A stretch of DNA of 35,261 nucleotides, taken from assembly GCA_018820315.1 (NCBI GenBank), contig JAHJOQ010000148.1, positions 1-35,261 of the forward strand, written 5' to 3'. Position numbers and translations under genes: made by a program. The DNA comes from Candidatus Zixiibacteriota bacterium (lineage in GTDB: Bacteria > Zixibacteria > MSB-5A5 > JAABVY01 > JAHJOQ01). Below are positions 16,978-25,656 of this stretch, in pieces; the first letter of the stretch is position 1; each line of letters begins with the position of its first letter. The notes beneath the pieces are model-generated. The model saw only the letters and a list, made by a program, of their open reading frames with translations. It was not told the DNA's origin and ran no database searches.

Positions 16978-17101
16978 ATAAGGATTGAGGAGAATAAGCA
17001 TATCTCGGTCGTCGCCACGCGCAAAATGTACTGATTACATAATGTAGTAGATACGCAAACATGCACTGCGCAGTTAGTGGGTTAGATTGCAGAGGGAAAC
17101 T

Positions 17102-17494
17102 ATGACCATCAAGACGCCACACGAAAAGACAGTTGCTGTTCTGGATACGAGCGATTTCCAGGCTCCTCTAAATGCGCTGGCTTCCAATGGATACGATCTT
17201 TCTCTAACCGAGATTGTCGAGGCGAATCGTCCGCTCTTCCTCCTTGATTCAGGTTCATTAGACAGAGCCGATCGATCAGCTAAGTGGGATTCATGTTATA
17301 CTACGGATTTCTCATATATACATGGAGGCAGCATACGGACTTCGAGTACGTTTCGTTATCGCCAGTGGATGCTGCACAAGCTCGCCTATTGGCTGGATCA
17401 GTTTCGAACATTTGGCTGTGGGCGATGCATTGCATGGTGTCCAGCGGCAATAGACATCACAGGAGAAGCCGGCATTCTGCGGGAGCAGGTGTGA
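17102..17494 (+). pseudogene. Internally deleted 4Fe-4S dicluster protein (HydB / sulfhydrogenase beta-like)
   Basis: The frame from ATG 17102 (ribosome-binding site AGAGGGA) gives only 130 residues, against about 350 in the family that accompanies group 3b-type hydrogenases and sulfhydrogenases. The first 30 residues (AVLDTSDFQAPLNALASNGYD) match the family N-terminus. The sequence then jumps to DLSLTEIVEANRPLFLLDSG, which matches a segment far downstream. The C-terminus (FRYRQWMLHKLAYWLDQF, then GCGRCIAWCPAAIDITGEAG) is the second 4Fe-4S site, but the first Cys of the usual CxxCGRCxxxCP motif is replaced: TFGCGRC instead of CVGCGRC. The remaining motif could not form the normal cluster set. 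The family assignment is from memory of conserved motifs. Confidence 0.6.
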
Positions 17495-17530
17495 TATCAA
17501 CCAGATCAGATATTGGAAGGTGAGAGCAGA

Positions 17531-17998
17531 ATGGAGAATCTTGAACGGATCTTGAGAGATCATCCCATCGTTGCCGGCCTAAGCCCAGAGCATGTCAGTC
17601 TGCTGGTTGGCTGCGCATCAAATGTCGTCTTCAAAGCAGGTGAGTTCATATTTCGGGAGGGAGATGACGCTGATTCATTTTATGTCATCAGGCAGGGCAA
17701 GGTGGTTCTTGAGACCTATGTCCCGCACATGGGTCCGAAAGCCATTCAGACGCGTGTTGCCGGGGAAGTAACCGGCTGGTCATGGATGGTCGAGCCTTAC
17801 AGGTGGCACTTTGACGCTCGAGCGCTCGAATTGACCAAGGCAATTGCGCTCGATGGCAAATGCCTGCGCGAGAAATGCGAAAAGGACCACGATCTCGGCT
17901 ATGCACTGATCAAGAAGTTCTTCGGAATAATCGCCCAGAGATTGGAAGCAACGCAGTTGCAACTCATGGATATTTACAGAACTAACTCCCATGACTGA
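17531..17998 (+). CDS. Cyclic-nucleotide-binding-domain protein without DNA-binding domain
   Basis: The protein has 155 residues from ATG 17531 (GGAAGGTGAG upstream; a TTG at 17513 is less likely). It consists of one cNMP-binding beta-roll: HPIVAGLSPEHVSLL, FKAGEFIFREGDDADSFYVI and RQGKVVLET, then GEVTGWSWMVEPYRWHFDAR and a helix ending in QRLEATQLQLMDIY. There is no helix-turn-helix, so it is not a Crp/Fnr regulator. The GWSW-x-PYRWHFDAR block, where the cyclic-nucleotide phosphate cassette would be, is characteristic of a small family encoded next to dicluster and gamma subunits of group 3 hydrogenases. Here both neighbours look decayed, but this gene appears intact. What it binds is unknown. 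Confidence 0.8.
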   Translation: MENLERILRDHPIVAGLSPEHVSLLVGCASNVVFKAGEFIFREGDDADSFYVIRQGKVVLETYVPHMGPKAIQTRVAGEVTGWSWMVEPYRWHFDARALELTKAIALDGKCLREKCEKDHDLGYALIKKFFGIIAQRLEATQLQLMDIYRTNSHD

Positions 17999-18359
17999 AG
18001 CAGTACAGATCGCAATAAGCACAAGCGCTATGGTCGTCCAGCCGTTTCTCGAACTGCGCGGAGTAGGAGAAACACCCAATACTTGCTCGCTGGAATCTGA
18101 TACACCAAACGAGATGGCGGTTTCCAGTTTCGCCCTGGGCGATTCAACATGCTTTAAGCCTAACAGAGTTCTAAGAGCTAAGGTAACGCCGGGCACGCTA
18201 TTTCACACATCGCCCGATCATTTCGGTAAGCATTTTGAGCGTGCTGCTGTTGGCACCCCGGCTCACAGCGCAAAGCTTGAGACTAAAATGCTTACCGAGA
18301 CAACTGATCCACAGGCTCAGGACATAATTCTTGATAGTATTGAAGTGGTGGAAGAGTGA
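17991..18359 (+). pseudogene. Possible fragment of a hydrogenase gamma (HydG-like, FAD/NAD(P)-binding) subunit
   Basis: An open frame of 122 residues overlaps the cNMP protein by 8 bases and hypF by 1 base, as expected for translational coupling. Residues about 15-57 (VVQPFLELRGVGETPNTCSL, then MAVSSFALGDSTCF) can be aligned with the start of hydrogenase gamma subunits (typically RPxxVxxxxxETPDTFTLxL, then SFAPGQFNMLY). After that the similarity disappears, and no flavin or Cys motifs of the family follow. In related clusters the gamma gene directly follows the cNMP gene, which fits. Alternatively it could be an unrelated short coupling ORF. It overlaps a 14-base inverted repeat at 18223-18298. 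Confidence 0.35.
18223..18298. repeat. 14-base perfect inverted repeat with 48-base loop upstream of hypF
   Basis: TCGGTAAGCATTTT at 18223-18236 is exactly complementary to AAAATGCTTACCGA at 18285-18298. The loop can form a smaller inner stem (GCTGT with ACAGC). It ends 60 bases before hypF. It may be an mRNA structure that affects expression of the hyp-hdr-mvh operon, or a footprint of an inserted element in the decayed gene. Confidence 0.5.
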
Positions 18360-20698
18360 TGCGCAGATATCAAGACACAGCCAACCTCTCAGAGAGGGCA
18401 GGCGCTGCTCTACGGCTTCGAATTGTCGCCAAAGGGTTGGTGCAGGGTGTCGGCTTCAGGCCGTTTGTCCATCGTCTGGCATCGGATATTGGTCTACCGG
18501 GTTGGGTGAGAAATTCCACTGAGGGAGTGCAGATCGAACTTGAGGGCGGCATCGAGAAACTTGATGAGTTTGTCAGTAGACTTGAGGCAGAGAGACCTCC
18601 TCGATCGCGCATAGATGAACTCGTGACAGAAACCCTGACTCTGGTCGGGTACTCCCGGTTCAAGGTAAGAGAAAGTCACGATGACTGTTCCACCGGGATC
18701 ACCCAGATAACGCCCGACATCGCCACCTGCAGCGAATGCATTCAGGATGTCTTCGACCCAGGAAATCGCCGTTATCGGTATCCTTTCACAAACTGCACAA
18801 ACTGCGGCCCCAGGTTCAGCATAATACAGTCCCTGCCGTACGACCGCGTCAACACTACCATGAACAAGTTTCCGATGTGCGGTGAGTGCAGAGATGAGTA
18901 TGAGAATCCTGAGAATCGCAGATTCCATGCGCAGCCAAATGCCTGTCCCAATTGTGGGCCACACCTCGAGTTGTGGGATGGCGATGGCAAAGTTGTGGCG
19001 ATGAATGACCAGTCCCTTGTTGATGCTTGTGCCTTCGTAACCAGAGGAAGAATAGTTGCATTGAAAGGTCTGGGCGGCTTTCAGCTTGTGGTTGATGCCG
19101 GAAACGAGGATGCTGTGAAGTATCTCCGAAAACGCAAGGCACGGATGGATAAGCCTTTCGCTTTGATGTGTCCGAGTCTAAGAGTTGCCAGGAACCACTG
19201 TGAACTATCGCATGCGGAGATGCACCTGCTTGCTTCACCTGAGTCGCCAATCGTGCTGCTAAAGCGCAAGTCCGGGACCCACAGGGAGCCTTCCTCAATA
19301 TCACATCAGATAGCACCGGATAGTCCGTATCTGGGCGTTATGCTTCCATATACCCCTCTGCATCATCTGATAATGGCAGATCTGAAGTCACCGGTCGTCG
19401 CAACCAGCGGGAACCTGGCGGATGAACCGATTTGCACCGATGAACGAGATGCTCTGGTGCGCCTGAGCAGAGTTGCCGACTATTTTCTGGTTCATGACCG
19501 TCCGATCGCACGACAGATGGATGACTCTATTGTGCAGCATGTTGCAGGAAGTGAAATGGTGCTGCGCAGCGCCAGAGGGTATGCTCCAGTGACCATACGA
19601 CTCAGAAAACCCGGAGCAGAATGCCTGGCCGTCGGCTCTCACCTGAAAAACACTGTGGCGATCTCGGATGGGCGCAACGCTTGCTTGAGCCAGTACATTG
19701 GAGACCTTTCAACTAAGCGTGCTCTCGACGTCTTAAGCGGTGAAACGAAGTCATTAGCGAGCATATACCGAATCCGTCCGAGGAAAGTGTGTTGTGACGA
19801 GCATCCTGATTACAATTCTGCCAGGTTTGCTGCCAGCCTTGGACAGCCTATAGCGCAGGTACAACATCACTTCGCGCATATCTTGTCGTGTATGGCAGAA
19901 CATGACTTGGGCGCGCCGGTCTTGGGTGTGTCCTGGGATGGCACCGGGCTTGGAACTGATGGTACCATATGGGGTGGAGAGTTCTTGCGAGTGACCGAAA
20001 GGGGATTCACACGCGCTGCACATCTGAGGCCGTTTCCCCTGCCAGGTGGCGACATAGCCGTTCGAGAACCTCGGCGCAGTGCAATAGGCCTGCTGTACGA
20101 AATCTTCGGAGATGCTCTATTTGCTACGGATAACGTCAAGTCGGTAAAAGCATTTTGCGAGAGCGAGCGAAGAATTCTCAGAAGAATGTTAGAGCGATCT
20201 CTGAACGCTCCTCGAACATCGAGCGCAGGCCGTCTCTTCGATGCGGTTGCATCCATCACCGGGATATGTCAGACTGCGAGTTTTGAAGGACAGGCGGCGA
20301 TGAAGCTCCAGTTTGCTGCAGAAGCCGGCGGCGATATGAGCGAATCGTACGAGTATCGACTGGTCGATTCATGCATTCCGTATTCGCTTGACTGGGAGCC
20401 GATGATTCGCGGCATCTTGCATGATATGCAGGAGTCAATACCGGTCGACACAATTGCTGCGAGGTATCACAGAACCCTGGTGAACATGATACTCTCTGTT
20501 GCCGGTCGCATAGGTGAGAGAAGAGTTGTCCTAACGGGAGGATGCTTTCAGAACAGGTTGCTGGTCGAGCAGTCGGTATCCGCGCTACAGGCATCAGGGT
20601 TCGAGCCGTACTGGCATCGACGCATCCCCCCCAATGACAGCGGTATCGCCATGGGGCAGATCTTCATGGCAACCGTCTGCACAGTCGAGGAAGAATAG
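18359..20698 (+). CDS. hypF: Hydrogenase maturation carbamoyltransferase HypF
   Basis: HypF makes the thiocarbamoyl group on HypE from carbamoyl phosphate, the source of the CN ligands of the [NiFe] centre. The 779-residue protein has all parts in order: an acylphosphatase domain (VQGVGFRPFVHRLA, about 25-110), two zinc-finger units (CSECIQDVFD, NCTNCGPRFS, CGECRDEY, CPNCGPHL), a YrdC-like domain (RKARMDKPFALMCPS) and a Kae1-like domain with the metal site VQHHFAHILS and WDGTGLGTDGTIWGGE. The ATG at 18359 overlaps the preceding stop by one base (TGATG); a GTG lies one codon earlier. It is the first maturation gene of the long hydrogenase operon and is followed after two bases by hypC. Confidence 0.97.
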   Translation: MRRYQDTANLSERAGAALRLRIVAKGLVQGVGFRPFVHRLASDIGLPGWVRNSTEGVQIELEGGIEKLDEFVSRLEAERPPRSRIDELVTETLTLVGYSRFKVRESHDDCSTGITQITPDIATCSECIQDVFDPGNRRYRYPFTNCTNCGPRFSIIQSLPYDRVNTTMNKFPMCGECRDEYENPENRRFHAQPNACPNCGPHLELWDGDGKVVAMNDQSLVDACAFVTRGRIVALKGLGGFQLVVDAGNEDAVKYLRKRKARMDKPFALMCPSLRVARNHCELSHAEMHLLASPESPIVLLKRKSGTHREPSSISHQIAPDSPYLGVMLPYTPLHHLIMADLKSPVVATSGNLADEPICTDERDALVRLSRVADYFLVHDRPIARQMDDSIVQHVAGSEMVLRSARGYAPVTIRLRKPGAECLAVGSHLKNTVAISDGRNACLSQYIGDLSTKRALDVLSGETKSLASIYRIRPRKVCCDEHPDYNSARFAASLGQPIAQVQHHFAHILSCMAEHDLGAPVLGVSWDGTGLGTDGTIWGGEFLRVTERGFTRAAHLRPFPLPGGDIAVREPRRSAIGLLYEIFGDALFATDNVKSVKAFCESERRILRRMLERSLNAPRTSSAGRLFDAVASITGICQTASFEGQAAMKLQFAAEAGGDMSESYEYRLVDSCIPYSLDWEPMIRGILHDMQESIPVDTIAARYHRTLVNMILSVAGRIGERRVVLTGGCFQNRLLVEQSVSALQASGFEPYWHRRIPPNDSGIAMGQIFMATVCTVEEE

Positions 20699-20700
20699 TT

Positions 20701-20952
20701 ATGTGTCTTGCAGTTCCAGGGAAGTTGATCAGCAAGAGCGACTGCGAGCCGATGTTGCGCTCTGGCAGGATCGATTTTGGAGGAATCGTCAAGGATGTCA
20801 GCCTGGCTTTCGTTCCTGAAGCTCGCTTGGGAGACTATCTGCTCGTTCACGCCGGCATAGCCATTGGCATCGTCGATGAAGAAGAGGTATCAAGAATTAC
20901 TGACTACCTCAAGGAAATTCACCTTCAGGATTTGGGAGATGATCGCAGATGA
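20701..20952 (+). CDS. hypC: Hydrogenase maturation chaperone HypC
   Basis: The 83-residue protein begins [11 protein letters not shown]. The conserved N-terminal Cys2, exposed after Met removal, binds the Fe(CN)2CO unit. The following [20 protein letters not shown] and [20 protein letters not shown] are family hallmarks of the OB-fold. HypC works with HypD to assemble the iron moiety and delivers it to the large-subunit precursor (MvhA, 31441-32904). Start and stop lie two and minus four bases from hypF and hypD, so it is translated with them. Confidence 0.97.
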   Translation: MCLAVPGKLISKSDCEPMLRSGRIDFGGIVKDVSLAFVPEARLGDYLLVHAGIAIGIVDEEEVSRITDYLKEIHLQDLGDDRR

Positions 20953-22070
20953 AATTCATAGATGAATTTCGTGATTCCAGAGTTGCTGCGCGCTATATAC
21001 GAGAAATCGAACAGATTGCCAGCCAGCCATGGACAATCATGGAAATCTGTGGCGGGCAGACGCACACCATTGTCAGGAACGGTATTGACAGACTCCTGCC
21101 GGAGCAGATACGTTTGCTGCATGGCCCCGGCTGTCCTGTGTGCATTACGCCTGCTAATCTGATCGACAAAGCGATAGAGATTGCCCTACAGCGCAATGTT
21201 ATCTTCTGCTCATTCGGAGATATGCTTCGAGTTCCGGGTTCGACCACTGACTTGCTTCTTGCCAAAGCCGCTGGAGCTGATGTAAGGGTCGTATACTCTC
21301 CCCTCGACTCCGTCAGCATTGCTCTGAAGAATCCGAAGCGCGAGGTGGTGTTCTTCGGTATCGGATTTGAAACGACAGCTCCGGCTGTAGCCGTAGCTTT
21401 GCGCCGCGCGAAGCAGCTTGAAATAGCCAACTACTCTGTACTACCTGCCCTGGCTCTTGTCCCCCCAGCCATTGAGACACTCCTGTCGGCTCCTGCCTGC
21501 AATATCAATGGCTTCCTTGCAGCAGGCCATGTTTGTACCGTGATGGGCTACAGGGATTACGAACCGATAGCGGAAAGCTTCGGTGTCCCAATCGTTGTTA
21601 CAGGGTTCGAACCTATCGATATCCTCCAGGGAATTCACATGACCATCGCTCAGTTGGAGCAGGGTGTGGCCATGGTCGAAAATCAGTATTCCCGCGCTGT
21701 CAGGAAAAATGGCAACAGCGAAGCCAGGAAGCTTATGGGAGAGGTTTTCTGCACTGTCGACCGGGACTGGCGAGGCCTGGGCAGGATCAAGCGCAGCGGA
21801 CTCGCATTGAGCGATGCATACGCTGGTTTCGATGTTGATAATCGCTTCACTCTGTCTCACGTCAGTACCGAAGAAAAGAGCCCGTGCATTAGCGGTCTCA
21901 TTCTTCAGGGGAGGAACAAACCGTACGACTGCGCAGCGTTTGGCAATCTGTGTACGCCTCAGCGTCCTCTTGGAGCAACAATGGTATCGTCAGAAGGCGC
22001 CTGCGCTGCATACTATCGCTACAGGCGCCATGAGTGCGGTGTCATAAGAATGGCGAAGGAGGAAGCATAA
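20949..22070 (+). CDS. hypD: Hydrogenase maturation protein HypD
   Basis: HypD is the [4Fe-4S] scaffold on which the Fe(CN)2CO group is built. The 373-residue protein has the typical motifs: [60 protein letters not shown] and [13 protein letters not shown]. The C-terminal cluster region carries [20 protein letters not shown]. The ATG overlaps the hypC stop by four bases (ATGA), and the stop overlaps the hypE start by one base (TAATG). Length and motifs are normal. Confidence 0.97.
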   Translation: MKFIDEFRDSRVAARYIREIEQIASQPWTIMEICGGQTHTIVRNGIDRLLPEQIRLLHGPGCPVCITPANLIDKAIEIALQRNVIFCSFGDMLRVPGSTTDLLLAKAAGADVRVVYSPLDSVSIALKNPKREVVFFGIGFETTAPAVAVALRRAKQLEIANYSVLPALALVPPAIETLLSAPACNINGFLAAGHVCTVMGYRDYEPIAESFGVPIVVTGFEPIDILQGIHMTIAQLEQGVAMVENQYSRAVRKNGNSEARKLMGEVFCTVDRDWRGLGRIKRSGLALSDAYAGFDVDNRFTLSHVSTEEKSPCISGLILQGRNKPYDCAAFGNLCTPQRPLGATMVSSEGACAAYYRYRRHECGVIRMAKEEA

Positions 22071-23119
22071 TGGAACCAACCAGTTCGATGGGATTCGACT
22101 ACGCTGCACCTGCCTTTGGTCAAGAGAAGATTCAGCTTGCTCATGGCGGTGGCGGCAGGCTTATGCATCAACTGATTGATGGCCTTTTCTCCGCCATACT
22201 GATCGACCCAGACTTTGGTGTTGAACATGATGGTGCCGTATTCGAGTCGCATGGCACAAAGATGGCCTTCACAACCGATTCGTTCGTTGTCCATCCATTG
22301 TTCTTTCCCGGCGGCGACATCGGGACTCTTGCTGTCTACGGCACCGTTAATGATCTCGCCATGTGTGGTGCTTGCCCACTGTACTTGAGTGCGGGGTTCA
22401 TCATCGAGGAAGGGTTTGAGATCAAATATCTCAGGAGAATCGCACAGTCGATGCGAGCTGCAGCAGACATCGCCAGCATCAAGATTGTTACAGGCGACAC
22501 AAAGGTCGTTGATCGCGGCAAAGGGCATGGAGTGTTCATCAACACGGCTGGTATCGGTGTTGTGGATCATGATCTTGATATCGGTCCGGGCAGTATTGAA
22601 CCGGGCGACGTTATTATTCTCAGCGGTGATATAGGAAGACATGGTATCGCAGTTATGGCGGAGCGGGAGGGTCTATCCTTCGAGTCGCGAATTAGCAGCG
22701 ATGTTGCTCCCCTCGCTGAGCCCGTGGCTAGATTGATTGAGTCGGGCGCCAAAGTTCATTGCCTAAGAGATCTGACACGAGGCGGTCTGGCCACAGTGCT
22801 TGTGGAGCTGGCTACTTCCTCCGGCAAGGGCATTCAGATCGAGGAACGAAACATCCCTGTATGTGAGGAAGTGAAAGGCGCATGTGAAATTTTGGGCCTC
22901 GACCCGCTCTATGTCGCCAACGAAGGCCGTTTCGTGACGTTTGTGCCTGCAAATGATTCTGACACAGCACTGGAGATAATGCAATCGTCTCAGGTAGAAT
23001 CGTGCGTGATTGGATCGGTTACCGACACGAGATCGGGCTTGGTAACGATAAGGACTCATCTTGGTACTGAGCGAATGGTGGATATGCTGAGCGGCGAGCA
23101 ATTACCGCGAATATGCTGA
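22070..23119 (+). CDS. hypE: Hydrogenase maturation protein HypE
   Basis: HypE dehydrates the C-terminal thiocarboxamide to thiocyanate and donates cyanide to HypD-bound iron. The 349-residue protein has the PurM-like ATP-binding fold: LAHGGGGRLMHQLIDGLF, FTTDSFVVHPLFFPGGDIG and LAVYGTVNDLAMCGA, then GDTKVVDRG, LRDLTRGGLATVLVELA and NEGRFVTFVP. The chain ends in PRIC, the conserved C-terminal cysteine that carries the carbamoyl group. Start: ATG 22070 with GGAGGA upstream, overlapping the hypD stop by one base. An earlier in-frame start at 22034 inside hypD is unlikely. Confidence 0.97.
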   Translation: MEPTSSMGFDYAAPAFGQEKIQLAHGGGGRLMHQLIDGLFSAILIDPDFGVEHDGAVFESHGTKMAFTTDSFVVHPLFFPGGDIGTLAVYGTVNDLAMCGACPLYLSAGFIIEEGFEIKYLRRIAQSMRAAADIASIKIVTGDTKVVDRGKGHGVFINTAGIGVVDHDLDIGPGSIEPGDVIILSGDIGRHGIAVMAEREGLSFESRISSDVAPLAEPVARLIESGAKVHCLRDLTRGGLATVLVELATSSGKGIQIEERNIPVCEEVKGACEILGLDPLYVANEGRFVTFVPANDSDTALEIMQSSQVESCVIGSVTDTRSGLVTIRTHLGTERMVDMLSGEQLPRIC

Positions 23120-23159
23120 GAAGCTCGCAACAGAAATTGCGTTGGAGAGGAGGATTGAT

Positions 23160-23792
23160 ATGGACGAGTGGCGTGGATGGCACAAGATACGGTACGAATC
23201 GGAGCTCGACCCGCATTTCGCGAAACAGATTATGTCGATACCGGGAGGAGATAAGCTACTGTCGTGTATCCAGTGCGGAACGTGCAGCGGTACGTGCCCC
23301 TTGAGCCAGTACATGGACTACACCCCGCGGCAAATCATCGGTATGATCCGAGCCGGCTTCAGGGGAGAGGTGCTCAGCAGCTACACTACCTGGCTGTGCG
23401 CTTCATGTTATTCATGTACCGTCGAGTGCCCGAAGGAGATCAAGCTAACTGACATCATGTATGCCGCTAAGCGGCTGGCGATCAGGGGAGGGCTCTATCC
23501 GAAACGTTTTCCGATCCCTGTCCTCGCGAACGAGTTCTTCAAGATGGTCGAGCGATCAGGACGCAATAGCGAGGGGCGGCTATTGCTGCGTCTGTTCCTG
23601 AAGACCAATCCTTTTCAACTTTTCAAGCAAATGGGACTCGGCATGCGCCTTTTGCGACGGGGGAGGTTTAGCTTGAAACGGGAATCCATTGAACGCAAAG
23701 ATGAACTGCGAAACATCTTTCAGGTACTCGAGAAGGAACACATGGTCAAAAAAAGGACCAATATGACTCCTGCAGAGGAGGTTCCGTCATGA
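23160..23792 (+). CDS. hdrC: Heterodisulfide reductase subunit C-like (HdrC)
   Basis: The protein has 210 residues from ATG 23160, behind a strong GAGGAGG. It has two 4Fe-4S binding sites: CIQCGTCSGTCP and, after about 40 residues, CASCYSCTVECP. The segment between them (YTPRQIIGMIRAGFRGEVLS) and after them (IKLTDIMYAAKRLAIRGG) is typical of HdrC, which conducts electrons from HdrA to HdrB. The C-terminal extension is basic and contains no membrane helix, so this is the soluble HdrABC type and not the membrane-bound HdrDE or DsrK type. Its stop overlaps the hdrB start (ATGA). Confidence 0.92.
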   Translation: MDEWRGWHKIRYESELDPHFAKQIMSIPGGDKLLSCIQCGTCSGTCPLSQYMDYTPRQIIGMIRAGFRGEVLSSYTTWLCASCYSCTVECPKEIKLTDIMYAAKRLAIRGGLYPKRFPIPVLANEFFKMVERSGRNSEGRLLLRLFLKTNPFQLFKQMGLGMRLLRRGRFSLKRESIERKDELRNIFQVLEKEHMVKKRTNMTPAEEVPS

Positions 23793-24682
23793 GCTATCTC
23801 TATTTTCCCGGCTGCTCACTCAGAAGCACCGGCAGAGCGTACGAGGAATCGATGCTGTCGCTCTTTGCGAACCTGGGGGTACCTTTAAGCGAGATTGACG
23901 ACTGGAATTGCTGCGGCGCCACGGCCTATATGTCAGTCAGTGAGCTGAAATCATTTGCGCTCTCGGCTCGAAACCTGGCTCTGGCCGAGCGGCAATGCAA
24001 AGATTCAGGCACCGTGGATATAGTTGTCCCGTGCGCTGCGTGTTATCTCGGGTTGAACAAAGCTCAGCATTACCTGAATGACAACCCGGAGATCCGTACG
24101 AAGATCGATACGGCTCTTTATGCCGCCGGTCTGAAGTACACAGGCCGTGCCCGTATCAGACACCCTCTCGATGTTCTGGTGAATGACATAGGGTTGAAGG
24201 AAATGGCTTCGCGGACCGTGCATCCTCTAGAAGGGTATCGAGTCGCATGCTACTACGGATGCCAATTGATCCGGCCGTATGCCGATTTCGACGACCAGCA
24301 TCAACCTTCCACGATGGACAGGTTGATGAAAGCGATGGGTGCTGAAGTCGTTGACTGGCCGCTGAAAACTCGATGCTGCGGCGGGTCATTGACCGGCACG
24401 GTTCAGGAGGTCGGACAGAGACTGAGTTACATACTGCTGAAGGAAGCCACGAGGCGTGGATGCAATGTCATCACGACCGCGTGTCCTCTCTGCCAGTTCA
24501 ATCTCGAATGCTATCAATCCGAGATGAGCCGGCGATTCGATGACACGGTAAATGTGCCAGTGGCATACTTCACACAGCTTATCGGCCTGGCACTCGGCAT
24601 ACCTCAGAAGAAACTGGGTTTACAGCGCCTGTTTGTGCCATTACGGGAATCCCACCAGGTAAACGTGGTGGCAGGGAGGTGA
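23789..24682 (+). CDS. hdrB: Heterodisulfide reductase subunit B-like (HdrB)
   Basis: HdrB carries the disulfide-reducing site, two non-cubane 4Fe-4S clusters held by CCG domains. The 297-residue protein starts SYLYFPGCSL. The first CCG domain has DDWNCCGATAYM and PCAACYLGL; the second has YYGCQLIRP, TRCCGGSLTG and ACPLCQFNLECYQ. The Cys pattern of both domains is complete, so it could reduce CoM-S-S-CoB in a methanogen or, in a bacterium, an unknown disulfide or related acceptor. No coenzyme M or B biosynthesis is visible here, so the acceptor is open. Start ATG 23789 overlaps hdrC; the stop overlaps the alternative GTG start of the next gene. Confidence 0.93.
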   Translation: MSYLYFPGCSLRSTGRAYEESMLSLFANLGVPLSEIDDWNCCGATAYMSVSELKSFALSARNLALAERQCKDSGTVDIVVPCAACYLGLNKAQHYLNDNPEIRTKIDTALYAAGLKYTGRARIRHPLDVLVNDIGLKEMASRTVHPLEGYRVACYYGCQLIRPYADFDDQHQPSTMDRLMKAMGAEVVDWPLKTRCCGGSLTGTVQEVGQRLSYILLKEATRRGCNVITTACPLCQFNLECYQSEMSRRFDDTVNVPVAYFTQLIGLALGIPQKKLGLQRLFVPLRESHQVNVVAGR

Positions 24683-24684
24683 CT

Positions 24685-25656
24685 ATGCACACAACTGAAA
24701 CGAAATCAAACGGTACGCCGAAGATTGGCGTGTATGTCTGCCACTGCGGTGTCAATATCTCTCATACTGTTGACGTGTCTGGTGCTGTCGAATTCGCACG
24801 CCATCTGCCGCATGTGACTGCAGCAAAAGAGTACAAGTTCATGTGTTCCGATCCCGGACAGGAGATAATTCATCAGGACATTCGCGATGGCCTGGTGAAT
24901 CGGGTCGTAGTTGCCTCCTGTTCACCTCTGATGCACGAGCCCACTTTCAGAAACGCGATGTCTAATGCAGGGGGGAATCCATTCCTTTTCCAGATGGCGA
25001 ATATTCGTGAGCACGTGAGCTGGGTCACGCACGATAAGAACGCGGGCACACTGAAGGCCAAAGCACTGATTGCTGCGGCGGTTCATCGGGTGGCACTCCA
25101 TCAGCCGCTCGAACGCAGCCGTGTACCGGTCAACCCGAATGTCCTAGTCGTTGGTGCCGGGATTGCCGGAATTCAGGTTGCTTTATTGCTGGCACAAGCC
25201 GGCAAGAATGTCTATCTGGTTGAACGCGAACCGTCAATCGGTGGTCACATGTCCAGATTCGACAAGACCTTTCCCACCCTCGATTGTGCGGCCTGTATCC
25301 TGACCCCAAAGATGGTATCAGTCGGCCAGAATCCTCGGATTCACCTGATGACATGGGCCGAGGTCGCATACGTTGAAGGATATGTTGGCAATTTCAAGGT
25401 GAAAATCAAGAAGAAGCCGCGATACGTTGACACGGAAACATGCATCAGCTGCGGTCTCTGCTATGAGGCATGTCTCAGCCGCCCGTATCCGAAATACAGG
25501 AGAATGATCCTGGGAAAACAGATCATCAAAGAGGGGAAGGTCCTGGAGATGCATCAACCCGATGACACGAAGCTCGAACAGGATTTGGCGGCTGTCATTG
25601 AATCTCAGCCTGAGCCAGAAGCGGTTTCGGCCACACGAAAAGGAGATTCCAGATGA
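24685..25656 (+). CDS. hdrA: N-terminal half of a split HdrA
   Basis: The protein has 323 residues from ATG 24685 (GGGAGG upstream); intact HdrA has about 650 or more. Residues 1-145 are the HdrA N-terminal domain (KIGVYVCHCGVNISHTVD, CSDPGQEIIHQDIRD, VVASCSPLMHEPTFRN). The FAD-binding Rossmann core begins at NVLVVGAGIAGIQVA (about 152-166) and continues to SIGGHMSRFDKTFPTLDCAAC. The inserted ferredoxin domain has its first cluster motif CISCGLCYEAC (C253, C256, C259, C263). The protein ends soon after this with a charged tail. The rest of HdrA (second inserted cluster, remaining flavin domain, C-terminal ferredoxin) is encoded 2.5 kb downstream in the gene at 28196-29959. The stop overlaps the nuoE-like start by four bases, so this is a clean gene split, not a frameshift. 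Confidence 0.93.
   Translation: MHTTETKSNGTPKIGVYVCHCGVNISHTVDVSGAVEFARHLPHVTAAKEYKFMCSDPGQEIIHQDIRDGLVNRVVVASCSPLMHEPTFRNAMSNAGGNPFLFQMANIREHVSWVTHDKNAGTLKAKALIAAAVHRVALHQPLERSRVPVNPNVLVVGAGIAGIQVALLLAQAGKNVYLVEREPSIGGHMSRFDKTFPTLDCAACILTPKMVSVGQNPRIHLMTWAEVAYVEGYVGNFKVKIKKKPRYVDTETCISCGLCYEACLSRPYPKYRRMILGKQIIKEGKVLEMHQPDDTKLEQDLAAVIESQPEPEAVSATRKGDSR

Noticed and set aside
17780-18196. Long minus-strand open frame opposite the cNMP gene
   Set aside because: It is antisense to a clearly recognised gene, lacks a ribosome-binding site and shows no family resemblance.
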